From: Rhizobium pisi
GTDB taxonomy: Bacteria; Pseudomonadota; Alphaproteobacteria; Rhizobiales; Rhizobiaceae
Length of the DNA stretch: 64,000 nt
Direction: 5' to 3'
Assembly: GCF_003938655.1 (NCBI RefSeq)
Contig: NZ_RJJT01000009.1
Coordinates: forward strand, 219,639 to 283,638
A program made the translations under genes and the position numbers. Of the stretch, positions 56,318 to 63,875 are shown in pieces. Below the pieces are notes generated by a model. The model worked only from the letters and a program-made list of their open reading frames with translations, did not search any database and was not told the origin of the DNA. Position 1 is the first letter of the stretch. Every line of letters starts with the position of its first letter.

Positions 56318-56776
56318 TCAAGTACCGCCTGATTTCTTCCGAGAGCCGGCGCTCCGCACAGACATGTTCAGCGCAACGGCGGCGCGAACAAGTACTTTCA
56401 GCGCCTCTTCGTCGATTTTATCACCCTCATGGAAGTCAATGGCACGCCGGGTGTTGCCTTCGAGGCTGGCGTTGAAAAGGCCTGCGGGATCCTCCAGCGA
56501 TGCTCCCTTGGCGAAGGTCAGCTTTACCGCACTCTTGTAGGTTTCGCCGGTACAAATGATGCCGCCGCGCTCCCACACCGGAACCCCTCGCCACTTCCAT
56601 TCCTCGACGACATCAGGTTCGGCCTGCTTGATGAGCGCTCGGACACGCGCGAGCATTTCGCCGCGCCAATCGCTGAGTTCTTCGATCCTCGCATCGATCA
56701 ACCGAGAAGGTGAGGCCTCCTCGTTTTCTTCCCCAGTATCGTTCTTCTTCATGGTTGCCGTCGCCTTCTTCATCAT
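56318..56776 (-). CDS. DUF1801 family protein, second copy in operon
   Basis: The 152-residue protein has a charged N-terminus and a DUF1801 (YdhG/YjbR-like) domain: ARVRALIKQAEPDVVEEWKW, GVPVWERGGIICTGE and AVKLTFAKGASLEDP. The family fold is frataxin-like and its role is unclear. The start ATG 56776 follows GGGAGAG; a GTG at 56791 is also in frame and overlaps the stop of the upstream gene (TGATG). It is the last gene of the five-gene minus-strand operon. Confidence 0.85.
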   Translation of the reverse strand: MMKKATATMKKNDTGEENEEASPSRLIDARIEELSDWRGEMLARVRALIKQAEPDVVEEWKWRGVPVWERGGIICTGETYKSAVKLTFAKGASLEDPAGLFNASLEGNTRRAIDFHEGDKIDEEALKVLVRAAVALNMSVRSAGSRKKSGGT

Positions 56777-56787
56777 TATCTCTCCCA

Positions 56788-57273
56788 TCACTCGGCCTCG
56801 ACTCTCTCACATCCGTTCGCAAACTGGCTCGCCTGCTCCACCCAGGAGGCTATCTGCGCCTCGTCGATCGGGTCGTCCTCGCGGATATCGAGATAGCGCA
56901 CCTCCTTCTGTTTGGACGCACCCGGCGGCAGAGGATTGAGTGCTGATCCCTTGAAGAAAGCCACCTTGACGTAGTTCGTGAAGCAATGGATGCCGAGGAA
57001 CCAGCCCTGCCCTTCCATGCCATAGAAGGGCGAGTTCCATTTGACCGCCTTGGAGACGCCGGGCACGGCGTGGGTAATCAGCGCATCCAGTCGGCGTCCG
57101 ATATCGCTTTTCCAGCCCGGCATGGCGGAGATATAGGCCTGCACGGGAGCGTCGCCGTAACCCTTGGCTATCTGAGGGTTGCCTCCCGAAAGAAGGGTTG
57201 GCTCCGCAGCGGTCGGTTTGGCGGCAGTCTTCTTTGTAACCTTCCCCGCGGTCGTCGACGTTCCGCCCGCCAT
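56788..57273 (-). CDS. DUF1801 family protein, first copy in operon
   Basis: The 161-residue protein has a Lys/Ala/Thr-rich tail at the N-terminus and a DUF1801 domain (DALITHAVPGVSKAVKWNSP, FYGMEGQGWFLGIHCFTNYV, VAFFKGSALNPLPPG). It is clearly related to the DUF1801 protein downstream, so the pair may be an old duplication. The start MAGGTSTT at 57273 gives the usual length. It overlaps the downstream gene's GTG by bases at 56788-56791. Confidence 0.87.
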   Translation of the reverse strand: MAGGTSTTAGKVTKKTAAKPTAAEPTLLSGGNPQIAKGYGDAPVQAYISAMPGWKSDIGRRLDALITHAVPGVSKAVKWNSPFYGMEGQGWFLGIHCFTNYVKVAFFKGSALNPLPPGASKQKEVRYLDIREDDPIDEAQIASWVEQASQFANGCERVEAE

Positions 57274-57284
57274 AGCGTTTCCTC

Positions 57285-57506
57285 CTATCCGCCGGTGCGT
57301 CCCGCATCGCGCCGCTTCGTTACATAGGGCAGCACGAACATATAGAGACCGGTAACGAGAAGCAGGCCGAGCGGCAGCAGCGCCAAGAGCCCTACCCAGA
57401 CGGCCGATTTCTCCTGCACCATGGCGATGATATTGACTATAACGGCCACGGTAAAGGCAATGGACAGCCAACGGTGGACCTGCCGAAACCAGTTGTTCCA
57501 GTTCAA
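57285..57506 (-). CDS. Small two-helix membrane protein
   Basis: A 73-residue product with two membrane helices (WLSIAFTVAVIVNIIAMV and VGLLALLPLGLLLVTGLYMF) after a basic start NWNNWFRQVHRW. No named family is recognised. The start is a TTG at 57506, chosen because GGAGG lies five bases upstream on the minus strand; longer readings enter the SRPBCC gene. It lies between SRPBCC and DUF1801 in the ArsR operon. Confidence 0.72.
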   Translation of the reverse strand: MNWNNWFRQVHRWLSIAFTVAVIVNIIAMVQEKSAVWVGLLALLPLGLLLVTGLYMFVLPYVTKRRDAGRTGG

Positions 57507-57561
57507 TGCGACCTCCTCCTCAAAATGAGCCCCGACGACGGGCTGAGTGCGCGGAGCACTC

Positions 57562-57972
57562 TCACTCTGTCCGCGCCAGCACCTGTTCCAGCTTGTCGAA
57601 GAATTGCGGCCAACCGGTCCTTGCGCCGCCATAAGCCTGCCGCTGATCCGCCCGGAAGCCCGCCTGCTCCATGCGCAGATGCGTTCCTGTGCCCGTCGGA
57701 GTGAGCGTCCAGGTGACGACGGTTTCGAGACCATAGGCACCCCAGCTGTAGGCAAGGGTCTTGTTCGGCTCGACCTCCAGAACGCGGCAGTCGACCGAGC
57801 CCCAATCGGCGTTAAAATGGAAGCGGTGGTCGACAGCCGATTTGAAGTCGCTCTTCATCAGCCACTCCTGGATCAGGTGCGGCTGGGTAAGCGCCCGCCA
57901 GATCTTCTCGGCGGGAAAAGGCATCTCCCGTTCGATGACGACGGAACGTGTTTCGGTCGAGATATCGCTCAT
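57562..57972 (-). CDS. SRPBCC (AHSA1-like) domain protein, second pair
   Basis: The 136-residue protein has an AHSA1 fold (VVIEREMPFPAEKIWRALTQ, LIQEWLMKSDF, and LAYSWGAYGLETVVTWTLTP). It overlaps the ArsR stop by ATGA at 57972-57969, so its translation is coupled to its regulator. The frame is open to 58023, but that part belongs to ArsR. Confidence 0.92.
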   Translation of the reverse strand: MSDISTETRSVVIEREMPFPAEKIWRALTQPHLIQEWLMKSDFKSAVDHRFHFNADWGSVDCRVLEVEPNKTLAYSWGAYGLETVVTWTLTPTGTGTHLRMEQAGFRADQRQAYGGARTGWPQFFDKLEQVLARTE

Positions 57973-58292
57973 TGATCCATCCTCTTCAGCAAATCTTCGA
58001 GAGCGTCGAAACGGCTTTGCCAAAAGCTCGCCATCTCGCTTGTCCAGTCGACGAGCGGCGCAAGCGCACCGAGCTGCGCGCTATAATGCGTCTGGCGTCC
58101 TTCATGTCGGTCACGCACCAACCCGGCCTGCTTCAGGATCCCGAGATGCTTCGAGACAACAGGCTGCGAAACCCCGGCTCGCTCCGTCAGCGCCCCGACC
58201 GTCTTCTCCCCTTCCCGGCACAGCCGCTCGAAAAGGGCTCGCCGCGTGGGATCGGCAAGCGTTCTGAAGAGCATATCTTGAGCGTTCGACAT
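57969..58292 (-). CDS. ArsR family regulator (second ArsR-SRPBCC pair)
   Basis: The 107-residue winged-helix protein begins MLFRTLADPTRRALFERLC, with recognition helix VSQPVVSKHLGILKQAGL and wing VRDRHEGRQTHY. It lacks the metal-binding Cys of true ArsR. It is the first gene of a five-gene operon (ArsR, SRPBCC, small membrane protein, two DUF1801). Two ATAG-N8-CTAT palindromes lie 9 to 50 bp before its start and probably make it autoregulated. Confidence 0.93.
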   Translation of the reverse strand: MSNAQDMLFRTLADPTRRALFERLCREGEKTVGALTERAGVSQPVVSKHLGILKQAGLVRDRHEGRQTHYSAQLGALAPLVDWTSEMASFWQSRFDALEDLLKRMDQ

Positions 58293-58300
58293 CGAAATCC

Positions 58301-58452
58301 ATAGCCATCCAACTATGGGTTAATCTATAGCCATCGAGCTATGAGTAAGTCAAGCCGAGAAACGTTCTGACCTTGGTCGGAGCATTGCCGAACAGGAAAT
58401 ATGCGCTGATTGCGAGACACGATCTTAGGATTGAGTATAGCTCATCGGCTAT
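58301..58452. promoter_or_regulatory. ATAG-N8-CTAT operator array of the ArsR operon
   Basis: ATAGCCATCCAACTAT (58301-58316), ATAGCCATCGAGCTAT (58327-58342) and ATAGCTCATCGGCTAT (58437-58452) are three copies of one 16-bp inverted repeat. The first two are 26 bp apart, immediately upstream of the ArsR start. The third lies 110 bp further on. Confidence 0.72.
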
Positions 58453-58676
58453 GCATCGATGCGCTCTCGCCTCCGTGGGTTCACGGCCTCTCAACACATA
58501 AAGATAGCCGGCTCATCTTCTGGGAATCTAAAATCGAATATTGGGGAATAGGGAAGTTATCTCCCTACCCGGGAGCATTCTCAGCAAGATACCTCACCAT
58601 CTGCTCATGCAACACCACAACGCCGGAAGCCGTAAGCGGCTTCCGGCGATATCGGGCTCTGCGCCTTTGCTCGAAC

Positions 58677-59852
58677 TCAGGAGCCGGAGACGACTTTCAG
58701 ATTGCCGCCATGGCTGCCGCCTGCGAAGACCGGTTTACTGCCAAACTCGTTGTTGAAGGCCAGGCGCTGCTGTTCGCGGGTGATGCCGAGCTCGGGGAAG
58801 AGCAGCTCGGCAACGCGATAGGCCTCTTCGAGATGCGGATAGCCGGAGCCGATCACGGTGTCGATGCCGATCTCCTGATATTCGCGCAGGCGTGCGGCCA
58901 CCGTCTTCGGTGAACCCACCAGCGCCGTGCCCGCGCCCGCGCGCACCAGGCCGACGCCGGCCCAGAGATTTGGCGAAACCTCAAGCTTGTCGCGGCGGCC
59001 GCCGTGAAGAGCGGCCATGCGCCTTTGGCCAACCGAGTCCGATTCGTGGACGAAGCGTTCCTGCGCCTCGCGGATCGTCTCGTCGTCGAGGTGACGGATC
59101 AGCCGCTCGGCCGCTTCCCATGCCTCCTCGTCGGTCTCCCGCACGATGAAGTGCAGGCGGATGCCGAAGGTCACTTCACGACCGCGCTCGGCTGCGGCCT
59201 TGCGCACCTTGGTGATCTTCTCCGCCACCTGCGACGGCGGTTCGCCCCAGGTCAGGTATTTGTCGACGCGGCCGACCGAAAAATCGATGCCGGCATCCGA
59301 GGAGCCGCCGAAATAGAGCGGCGGGCGCGGGTTCTGCACCGAGGGAAAGCCGAGGCGCGCATTGGTCGCCTTGATGTATTTGCCGTCGAAACTCGCCGTA
59401 CCCTTATCCAGCAATTCCTCGAAGACGGTGAAAAACTCCTCGGCATGGGCATAACGCTCGTCATGCTCGAGATGGATGCCGTCACCGGCAAGCTCCGCCG
59501 GGCTGCCGCCGACCACGATGTTGAGCAAAAGGCGGCCGTTAGAGATCCGGTCGAGCGTCGTCGCGAGACGCGCATAATAGGCAGGCGATGCCGTACCCGG
59601 GCGGATCGCCACCAGAAACTGCAGCTTCTCGGTCTTGGCCGCGAGCGCGGCGGCCGTCACGAAGGATTCCTCGCAGGCAACCCCCGTCGGCAGCAGTACG
59701 CCGGAATAGCCGAGCCGGTCGACGGCCTGGGCGATCTGCGTGAGATAGCCGATCTCGGGCGCGCGGTTGAGTTCGGAGGAGCCGAGATAGGTGCCATCGC
59801 CCGATGTCGGGATGAACCAGAGGAAATTGATGGGCTCGGATGTTGCGGTCAT
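58677..59852 (-). CDS. ssuD: FMNH2-dependent alkanesulfonate monooxygenase
   Basis: The 391-residue luciferase-like monooxygenase has the SsuD pattern: [18 protein letters not shown] at the start, the Cys of [12 protein letters not shown], the His/Arg segment [23 protein letters not shown], and [15 protein letters not shown]. It releases sulfite from alkanesulfonates when sulfate is scarce, with reduced flavin from a partner (SsuE) not seen here. No transporter genes are adjacent. A short upstream ORF and a palindrome lie before it. Confidence 0.9.
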   Translation of the reverse strand: MTATSEPINFLWFIPTSGDGTYLGSSELNRAPEIGYLTQIAQAVDRLGYSGVLLPTGVACEESFVTAAALAAKTEKLQFLVAIRPGTASPAYYARLATTLDRISNGRLLLNIVVGGSPAELAGDGIHLEHDERYAHAEEFFTVFEELLDKGTASFDGKYIKATNARLGFPSVQNPRPPLYFGGSSDAGIDFSVGRVDKYLTWGEPPSQVAEKITKVRKAAAERGREVTFGIRLHFIVRETDEEAWEAAERLIRHLDDETIREAQERFVHESDSVGQRRMAALHGGRRDKLEVSPNLWAGVGLVRAGAGTALVGSPKTVAARLREYQEIGIDTVIGSGYPHLEEAYRVAELLFPELGITREQQRLAFNNEFGSKPVFAGGSHGGNLKVVSGS

Positions 59853-59884
59853 GGAAAACAGTCCTTTGCTGCGAAATTCGATAA

Positions 59885-59995
59885 TCAGCTCGCGCGGCTG
59901 ACACAGAAGGTCCGCCCGCGCACCGCCGCCCGCATGCTTGGGAGGATCGCGGTGGCGGCGGTGGAAAAGCCGGGGCTCTGTCTGGGCGTCAGCAT
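59885..59995 (-). CDS. Possible leader peptide of the ssuD gene
   Basis: A 36-codon frame starts at ATG 59995 with AGGA eight bases upstream and ends 32 bp before ssuD. The peptide begins [18 protein letters not shown] and ends RTFCVSRAS. The end of the ORF contains Cys and Ser-Arg codons, recalling short peptides that precede sulfur-metabolism genes. No terminator hairpin between the ORF and ssuD is clear, so attenuation is only a possibility. Confidence 0.45.
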   Translation of the reverse strand: MLTPRQSPGFSTAATAILPSMRAAVRGRTFCVSRAS

Positions 59996-60083
59996 CTGAA
60001 ATATCCTGTCGATCGATGGCGGTTGGCCAACGCCCTCCGAAGCCGGTTCGACCAAAGGAATACTGACATAGACTACCGATTAT

Positions 60084-60098
60084 ATCGATAATATCGAT
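60084..60098. promoter_or_regulatory. ATCGAT palindrome upstream of the ssuD leader
   Basis: ATCGATA-A-TATCGAT is a perfect 7+7 bp inverted repeat. CGAT recurs at about 9-bp intervals around it. It lies about 90 bp before the leader ORF and may bind a sulfur-responsive regulator, though none is encoded nearby. Confidence 0.45.
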
Positions 60099-60184
60099 TT
60101 GCGATTATGAGCTGCTTCGAGGAATAATTTACCCCGTTCGGCGCTGCGAGGGCCCTCCCTATGCCGCCTCGCGCAATCGGCCCT

Positions 60185-60556
60185 CTATCCCTCCTGGCGT
60201 TCGGCGGCCAGCCGTTCGCGAATGAAGGCGGGACCGCCTGCAAGACGTTTTGCAAACAGGCTCGAAGGATCAACCATGCGCCAATAGGGCGTCACGGTCG
60301 AAACCGGCTCCCCTTTCTCCAGCGCACCGAAAGACAGTTCGGCGATCGCACGCAAATGCCGCTGTACGGTCACGGGGCAACAGGCATCCGCGCCATATTG
60401 GGCAGCGAGACCACGGCGAAGAACGCCGGCGTCGGTGAAGACGCCCTCCGGCGCCGATCGGATCTGCTCTGAGACCATGTTCTGCGATGGAATGAGCATT
60501 GCCTGCATGCCGCTGCGGCCTTTGCGCCGCGGCTTGATCGTCGGAATCTCACTCAT
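60185..60556 (-). CDS. Conserved-looking hypothetical protein
   Basis: The 123-residue cytoplasmic protein begins with a basic segment (EIPTIKPRRKGRSGMQAM) and contains two adjacent Cys (YGADACCPVTVQRHL) that might bind a ligand. I do not recognise a family. A strong ribosome site, GGGAGGTGAC, lies before the ATG at 60556. Longer readings enter the promoter region. It is divergent from the 3-hydroxyisobutyrate dehydrogenase-like gene. Confidence 0.7.
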   Translation of the reverse strand: MSEIPTIKPRRKGRSGMQAMLIPSQNMVSEQIRSAPEGVFTDAGVLRRGLAAQYGADACCPVTVQRHLRAIAELSFGALEKGEPVSTVTPYWRMVDPSSLFAKRLAGGPAFIRERLAAERQEG

Positions 60557-60595
60557 GTCACCTCCCGGAAACATTGTGGCTTCTTGCCAATCTAA

Positions 60596-60642
60596 AGCAT
60601 GTCTTGCAAAAATGTGCAGCGGTTTTGCGATCATGACATGCT
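60596..60642 (+). repeat. Conserved-loop palindromic element, copy C
   Basis: Outer arms AGCATGTC/GACATGCT and an inner stem GCAAAA/TTTTGC enclose the loop ATGTGCAGCGG. It belongs to the family described for 52505. It lies in the divergent promoter region of two genes. Confidence 0.7.
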
Positions 60643-60820
60643 CAAACCGGGGATCTAAAGCGTGGCAGGCGAATCTGAAGGGTCGCGACACGCCTGGGGC
60701 TCGGCCAGCAGCGGCAAACCTCATATGCTGCAATCGAAAGGAAGTCCGCCTTCCCGGGCTTTTCTGCTCCCACCGTTTCGGTTAATCCTCGGACTGCATT
60801 TGAGGAAAAGGATAGGACAT

Positions 60821-61690
60821 ATGGCAAAAGTCGCGTTCATCGGTCTCGGCGTCATGGGCTTTCCCATGGCGGGCCATCTGAAGACTCAGGGCGGCCACGA
60901 TGTTACCGTCTACAACCGCACGGCCGATAAGGCCGCCGCCTGGGCCGAGAAATTTTCGGGCAAATCGGCCACTACCCCGGCCGAGGCCGCCACCGGGGCC
61001 GATTTCGTCTTCGTCTGCGTCGGCAATGACGAAGATCTCCGATCGGTGACATCGGGTGAGAATGGCGCCCTGCACGGCATGAAGCCGGGTTCGGTCCTGA
61101 TCGACAACACCACTGCAAGCGCTGAGGTCGCCCGCGAGCTCTATGCGGCGGCAAAGGAAAGAGGTGTTGATTTCATCGATGCTCCCGTCTCCGGCGGACA
61201 GGCCGGCGCCGAAAACGGCGTCCTCACCGTCATGTGCGGCGGCGATGAGGCCGTTTTCGAACGCGCCCGGCCGGTAATCGAGGCCTATGCCCGCATGGTC
61301 GGCCTGATGGGACCTGCCGGTTCCGGCCAGCTCACCAAGATGGTCAACCAGATCTGCATCGCCGGCCTTGTCCAGGGACTTGCCGAGGCCCTGCATTTCG
61401 GCAAGAGCGCCGGCCTCGACATCGAGAGGGTCGTCGAGGTGATTTCCAAGGGAGCGGCCGGCTCCTGGCAGATGGAAAACCGCCACAAGACCATGAATGC
61501 CGGAAAATATGATTTCGGCTTCGCGGTGGACTGGATGCGCAAGGATCTCGGCATCGTGCTGACCGAGGCCCGCCGCAACGGCGCCAAGCTGCCGGTCACC
61601 GCACTTGTCGACCAGTTTTACGGCGACGTCCAGGCGATGGGCGGCAATCGCTGGGACACGTCCTCGCTGCTCGCGCGCCTCGAAAAATGA
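60821..61690 (+). CDS. 3-hydroxyisobutyrate dehydrogenase-like beta-hydroxyacid dehydrogenase
   Basis: The 289-residue protein has the NAD(P)-binding GLGVMGFPMAGHL, the substrate motif DAPVSGGQAGAENG and the catalytic Lys in GSGQLTKMVNQ. It may oxidise 3-hydroxyisobutyrate in valine breakdown, or act on tartronate semialdehyde or a similar substrate; sequence alone does not decide. AGGA precedes the ATG at 60821. It overlaps the AlkD-like gene by ATGA. Confidence 0.88.
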   Translation: MAKVAFIGLGVMGFPMAGHLKTQGGHDVTVYNRTADKAAAWAEKFSGKSATTPAEAATGADFVFVCVGNDEDLRSVTSGENGALHGMKPGSVLIDNTTASAEVARELYAAAKERGVDFIDAPVSGGQAGAENGVLTVMCGGDEAVFERARPVIEAYARMVGLMGPAGSGQLTKMVNQICIAGLVQGLAEALHFGKSAGLDIERVVEVISKGAAGSWQMENRHKTMNAGKYDFGFAVDWMRKDLGIVLTEARRNGAKLPVTALVDQFYGDVQAMGGNRWDTSSLLARLEK

Positions 61691-62370
61691 TCGGCCCCTC
61701 CTCCAGCGCAGCCGAATTGATCGCGCATCTGCAAACGCTGCGCTCGGAGGAGAACGTCGCCGCCATGGCGCGTTTCGGTATCGTCACTTCAGGCGCTCTT
61801 GGCATCTCCAATCCCGATGTCAAGGCGGTGGCCAGGCGAGCGAAGAAAGATCACCTCAGGGCTGGAGAACTCTGGCAAAGCGACATCCGCGAAGCCCGTC
61901 TGCTCGCCCTCTTTACAACAGAGCCGAAGCGGCTGATGACGGAAGAAGCCCGCCATTGGGCCAATGATTTCGACTCCTGGGAGATCGTCGATTGCGCTGC
62001 CGATCTCTTCGTCGAGGCCGGACTGGATGAGCTCATCGGGGAATTCGCTGCCGACGAGCGCGAATTCGTCCGCCGCACCGCCTTCGCCATGATCGCAGGC
62101 GCCGCCTTTCACCGGAAAAATGAGCCGGACGCTGCCAACCTCGCCTGGTTGCCGCTGATCGAAGCTCACTCCTGCGATCCCCGCAATTTCGTACGCAAGG
62201 CGGTCAACTGGGCGCTGCGCAACATTGGCAAGCGCAACCGAACCTGCCATGCACCGGCGCTCGCACTCGCAAAGACTTTGGCGGAAAGCCACGACAAAAC
62301 CGCCCGCTGGATCGGCAAGGATGCCGTCAGGGAACTCGCCAGTGAAAAACTTCTGGAGCGGCTGAAATAG
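61687..62370 (+). CDS. AlkD-like DNA alkylation repair protein
   Basis: The 227-residue helical protein consists of HEAT-like repeats of the DNA alkylation repair family (FGIVTSGALGISNPDVKAVA, HWANDFDSWEIVDCAADL with the Asp typical of the active cleft, and RRTAFAMIAGAAFH). Such glycosylases excise positively charged alkylated bases. It is translationally coupled to the dehydrogenase gene through ATGA, an odd functional pair. Confidence 0.9.
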   Translation: MIGPSSSAAELIAHLQTLRSEENVAAMARFGIVTSGALGISNPDVKAVARRAKKDHLRAGELWQSDIREARLLALFTTEPKRLMTEEARHWANDFDSWEIVDCAADLFVEAGLDELIGEFAADEREFVRRTAFAMIAGAAFHRKNEPDAANLAWLPLIEAHSCDPRNFVRKAVNWALRNIGKRNRTCHAPALALAKTLAESHDKTARWIGKDAVRELASEKLLERLK

Positions 62371-62525
62371 AGAAAGCAATCTCCCCGGATTGCCGCATTC
62401 CCGATACGCCGTCCCGCGGGAAACCGATCTGTCATGCACGAAGGGCGAGGCTCCTCGCCCTAGAACGGGATGAATTCAGGCCGAGCCGGCCTGAAATCTG
62501 AATCCTGTTCTAAATTAAGGAGTTG

Positions 62526-62573
62526 GAGCATGATGTCGCCCGAAAACCGCTTACACTTTTCGGCATCATGCTC
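62526..62573 (-). repeat. Conserved-loop palindromic element, copy D
   Basis: Perfect outer arms GAGCATGATG/CATCATGCTC and the stem CCGAAAA/TTTTCGG enclose, on the minus strand, GTGTAAGCGG. It lies between the AlkD-like gene and the end of the LysR remnant, 5 bp past the latter's stop. Confidence 0.75.
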
Positions 62574-62578
62574 TGTCG

Positions 62579-63473
62579 TCAATGATGCCTGGATTTTTCG
62601 ACCAGGAAATCAATCAGAACCCGCACGGCCGGCGGCATGCCCTTGGCCGTCGTGAAGACGATATAGAACTGGCTTTCCTCCGACTGCCACTGCGGCAGCA
62701 CCCTCACCAGCTTACCGGCCTGAAGATCGGTCTCACAGGCGCTTTCGAGCAGAAGTCCGAAACCGAGCCCGGCGCGAGCCGCATCGAGGATGGCGGTCAT
62801 GCTGCGGCAGGTGAGGCGCGGCTGATGCCGAATCACCTGTTTGGCGCCGTTCGGACCGATCAATTCCCAGGTATGAAACGACACCCATGACGTCATCGCC
62901 AATGTCGGCAGATCGGCAAGATCATCCGCACAGCTCACGCCCCCGACACGCTCGACGAGAGACGGACTGGCGACAAGGATGCGCCGCGCACGGTCGAGCT
63001 TGCGCATCGTCAGACTGGTCTGTGTCTCCGGCTCATTGGTCGCCCTCACCTCGAGATCGATGCGTTCATTGATGAGGTCAGCCCGCCGGTCGGAGCCGAT
63101 GATCTGCAGCTTGATCTTCGGATAACGCTCCAGGAATTCGGGCAGGATGCCTCCAACGGAGATATCGACGAGGCCCAGCGGGCGACCCATCCGCACCACG
63201 CCCTGCGGGTCGGATTGAGCCTCCGTGACGATCGACTTGGCGCGATCGGCCTCTTGAAGGATGGTCTGGCATCTCTCGTAGAAAGCCTGGCCGATTTCAG
63301 TCACCCGGAAGTGACGGGTCGAGCGTTCGATGAGCCTTGCGCCAAGCCCTTCCTCGAGCCGGCTGACCCGCCTGCTCAGTTTCGAACGCGGTATCTTGAG
63401 ATCGCGACTCGCAAGCAAAACCGCCGCTGGAGACAACAGCAGCGAAATAATAGTAGTCGTTGAGATCATCCGT
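62579..63473 (-). pseudogene. LysR family regulator, broken near the N-terminus
   Basis: Most of the gene (62579-63413) reads as a LysR regulator: recognition helix PRSKLSRRVSRLEEGLG and a full effector domain. The expected N-terminus DDLNDYYYFAAVVSSGGFA is encoded at 63470-63414, but in another frame. Joining the frames needs two extra bases (or one fewer) near GGTTTTGCTTGCGAG. The codon before DDLND is ACG, not ATG. The only start in the main frame, ATG 63469 or 63481, would give an N-terminus without a normal first helix. The gene is probably inactive. Confidence 0.75.
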
Positions 63474-63481
63474 GAAAACAA

Positions 63482-63837
63482 GCTATCCGAGAGCAGAAAT
63501 GAATGCCAACCCCTTCAAGGGTTGTATCGCCATCTCCAAAAAAGCTGTGATCACATTGTCGGCATTGTATTTTCTTTTCACGACGTGTTGCCGCAAAACC
63601 CGCCGGTCGAACCAGTTCGCTTGAAAATAGAAAGCGCCATGTCGCTGGAGAGAGACACACACACACGATACCGGCGTGCAACACGCAACGTGCCGGTTGG
63701 GCTCACGTGGAAAAGGGTATTCAGAAAGTTACTCTGAAGACGACACACCTAAAAACGCCGCAAGGACGGTCCGGCAGGGAAGACCGGACACGTCCCCGTA
63801 GCTGATCGGAGGTCACTCAGATCAGAAACTGATTGAG
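63482..63837. other. Intergenic region between LysR remnant and porin
   Basis: About 355 bp without a supportable gene. It includes an ACACACAC run at 63658 and several GC-rich short hairpins near 63760. The LysR promoter is expected here. I see nothing else. Confidence 0.35.
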
Positions 63838-63863
63838 TGCTCCCGGTCCGAAAACCGGGAGCA
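63838..63863 (-). terminator. Hairpin downstream of the porin gene
   Basis: TGCTCCCGGT (63838-63847) pairs perfectly with ACCGGGAGCA (63854-63863). It begins 12 bp beyond the porin stop on the minus strand. The following T-tract is weak. Confidence 0.65.
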
Positions 63864-63875
63864 TCATTACGTGGA

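Noticed and set aside
58410..58913. A 167-codon plus-strand frame past the ArsR operator
   Set aside because: Its second half is antisense to ssuD and the first half has no start signal or family.
63650..63668. ACACACAC run as a phase-variation tract
   Set aside because: It is short and not inside a gene or clear promoter.
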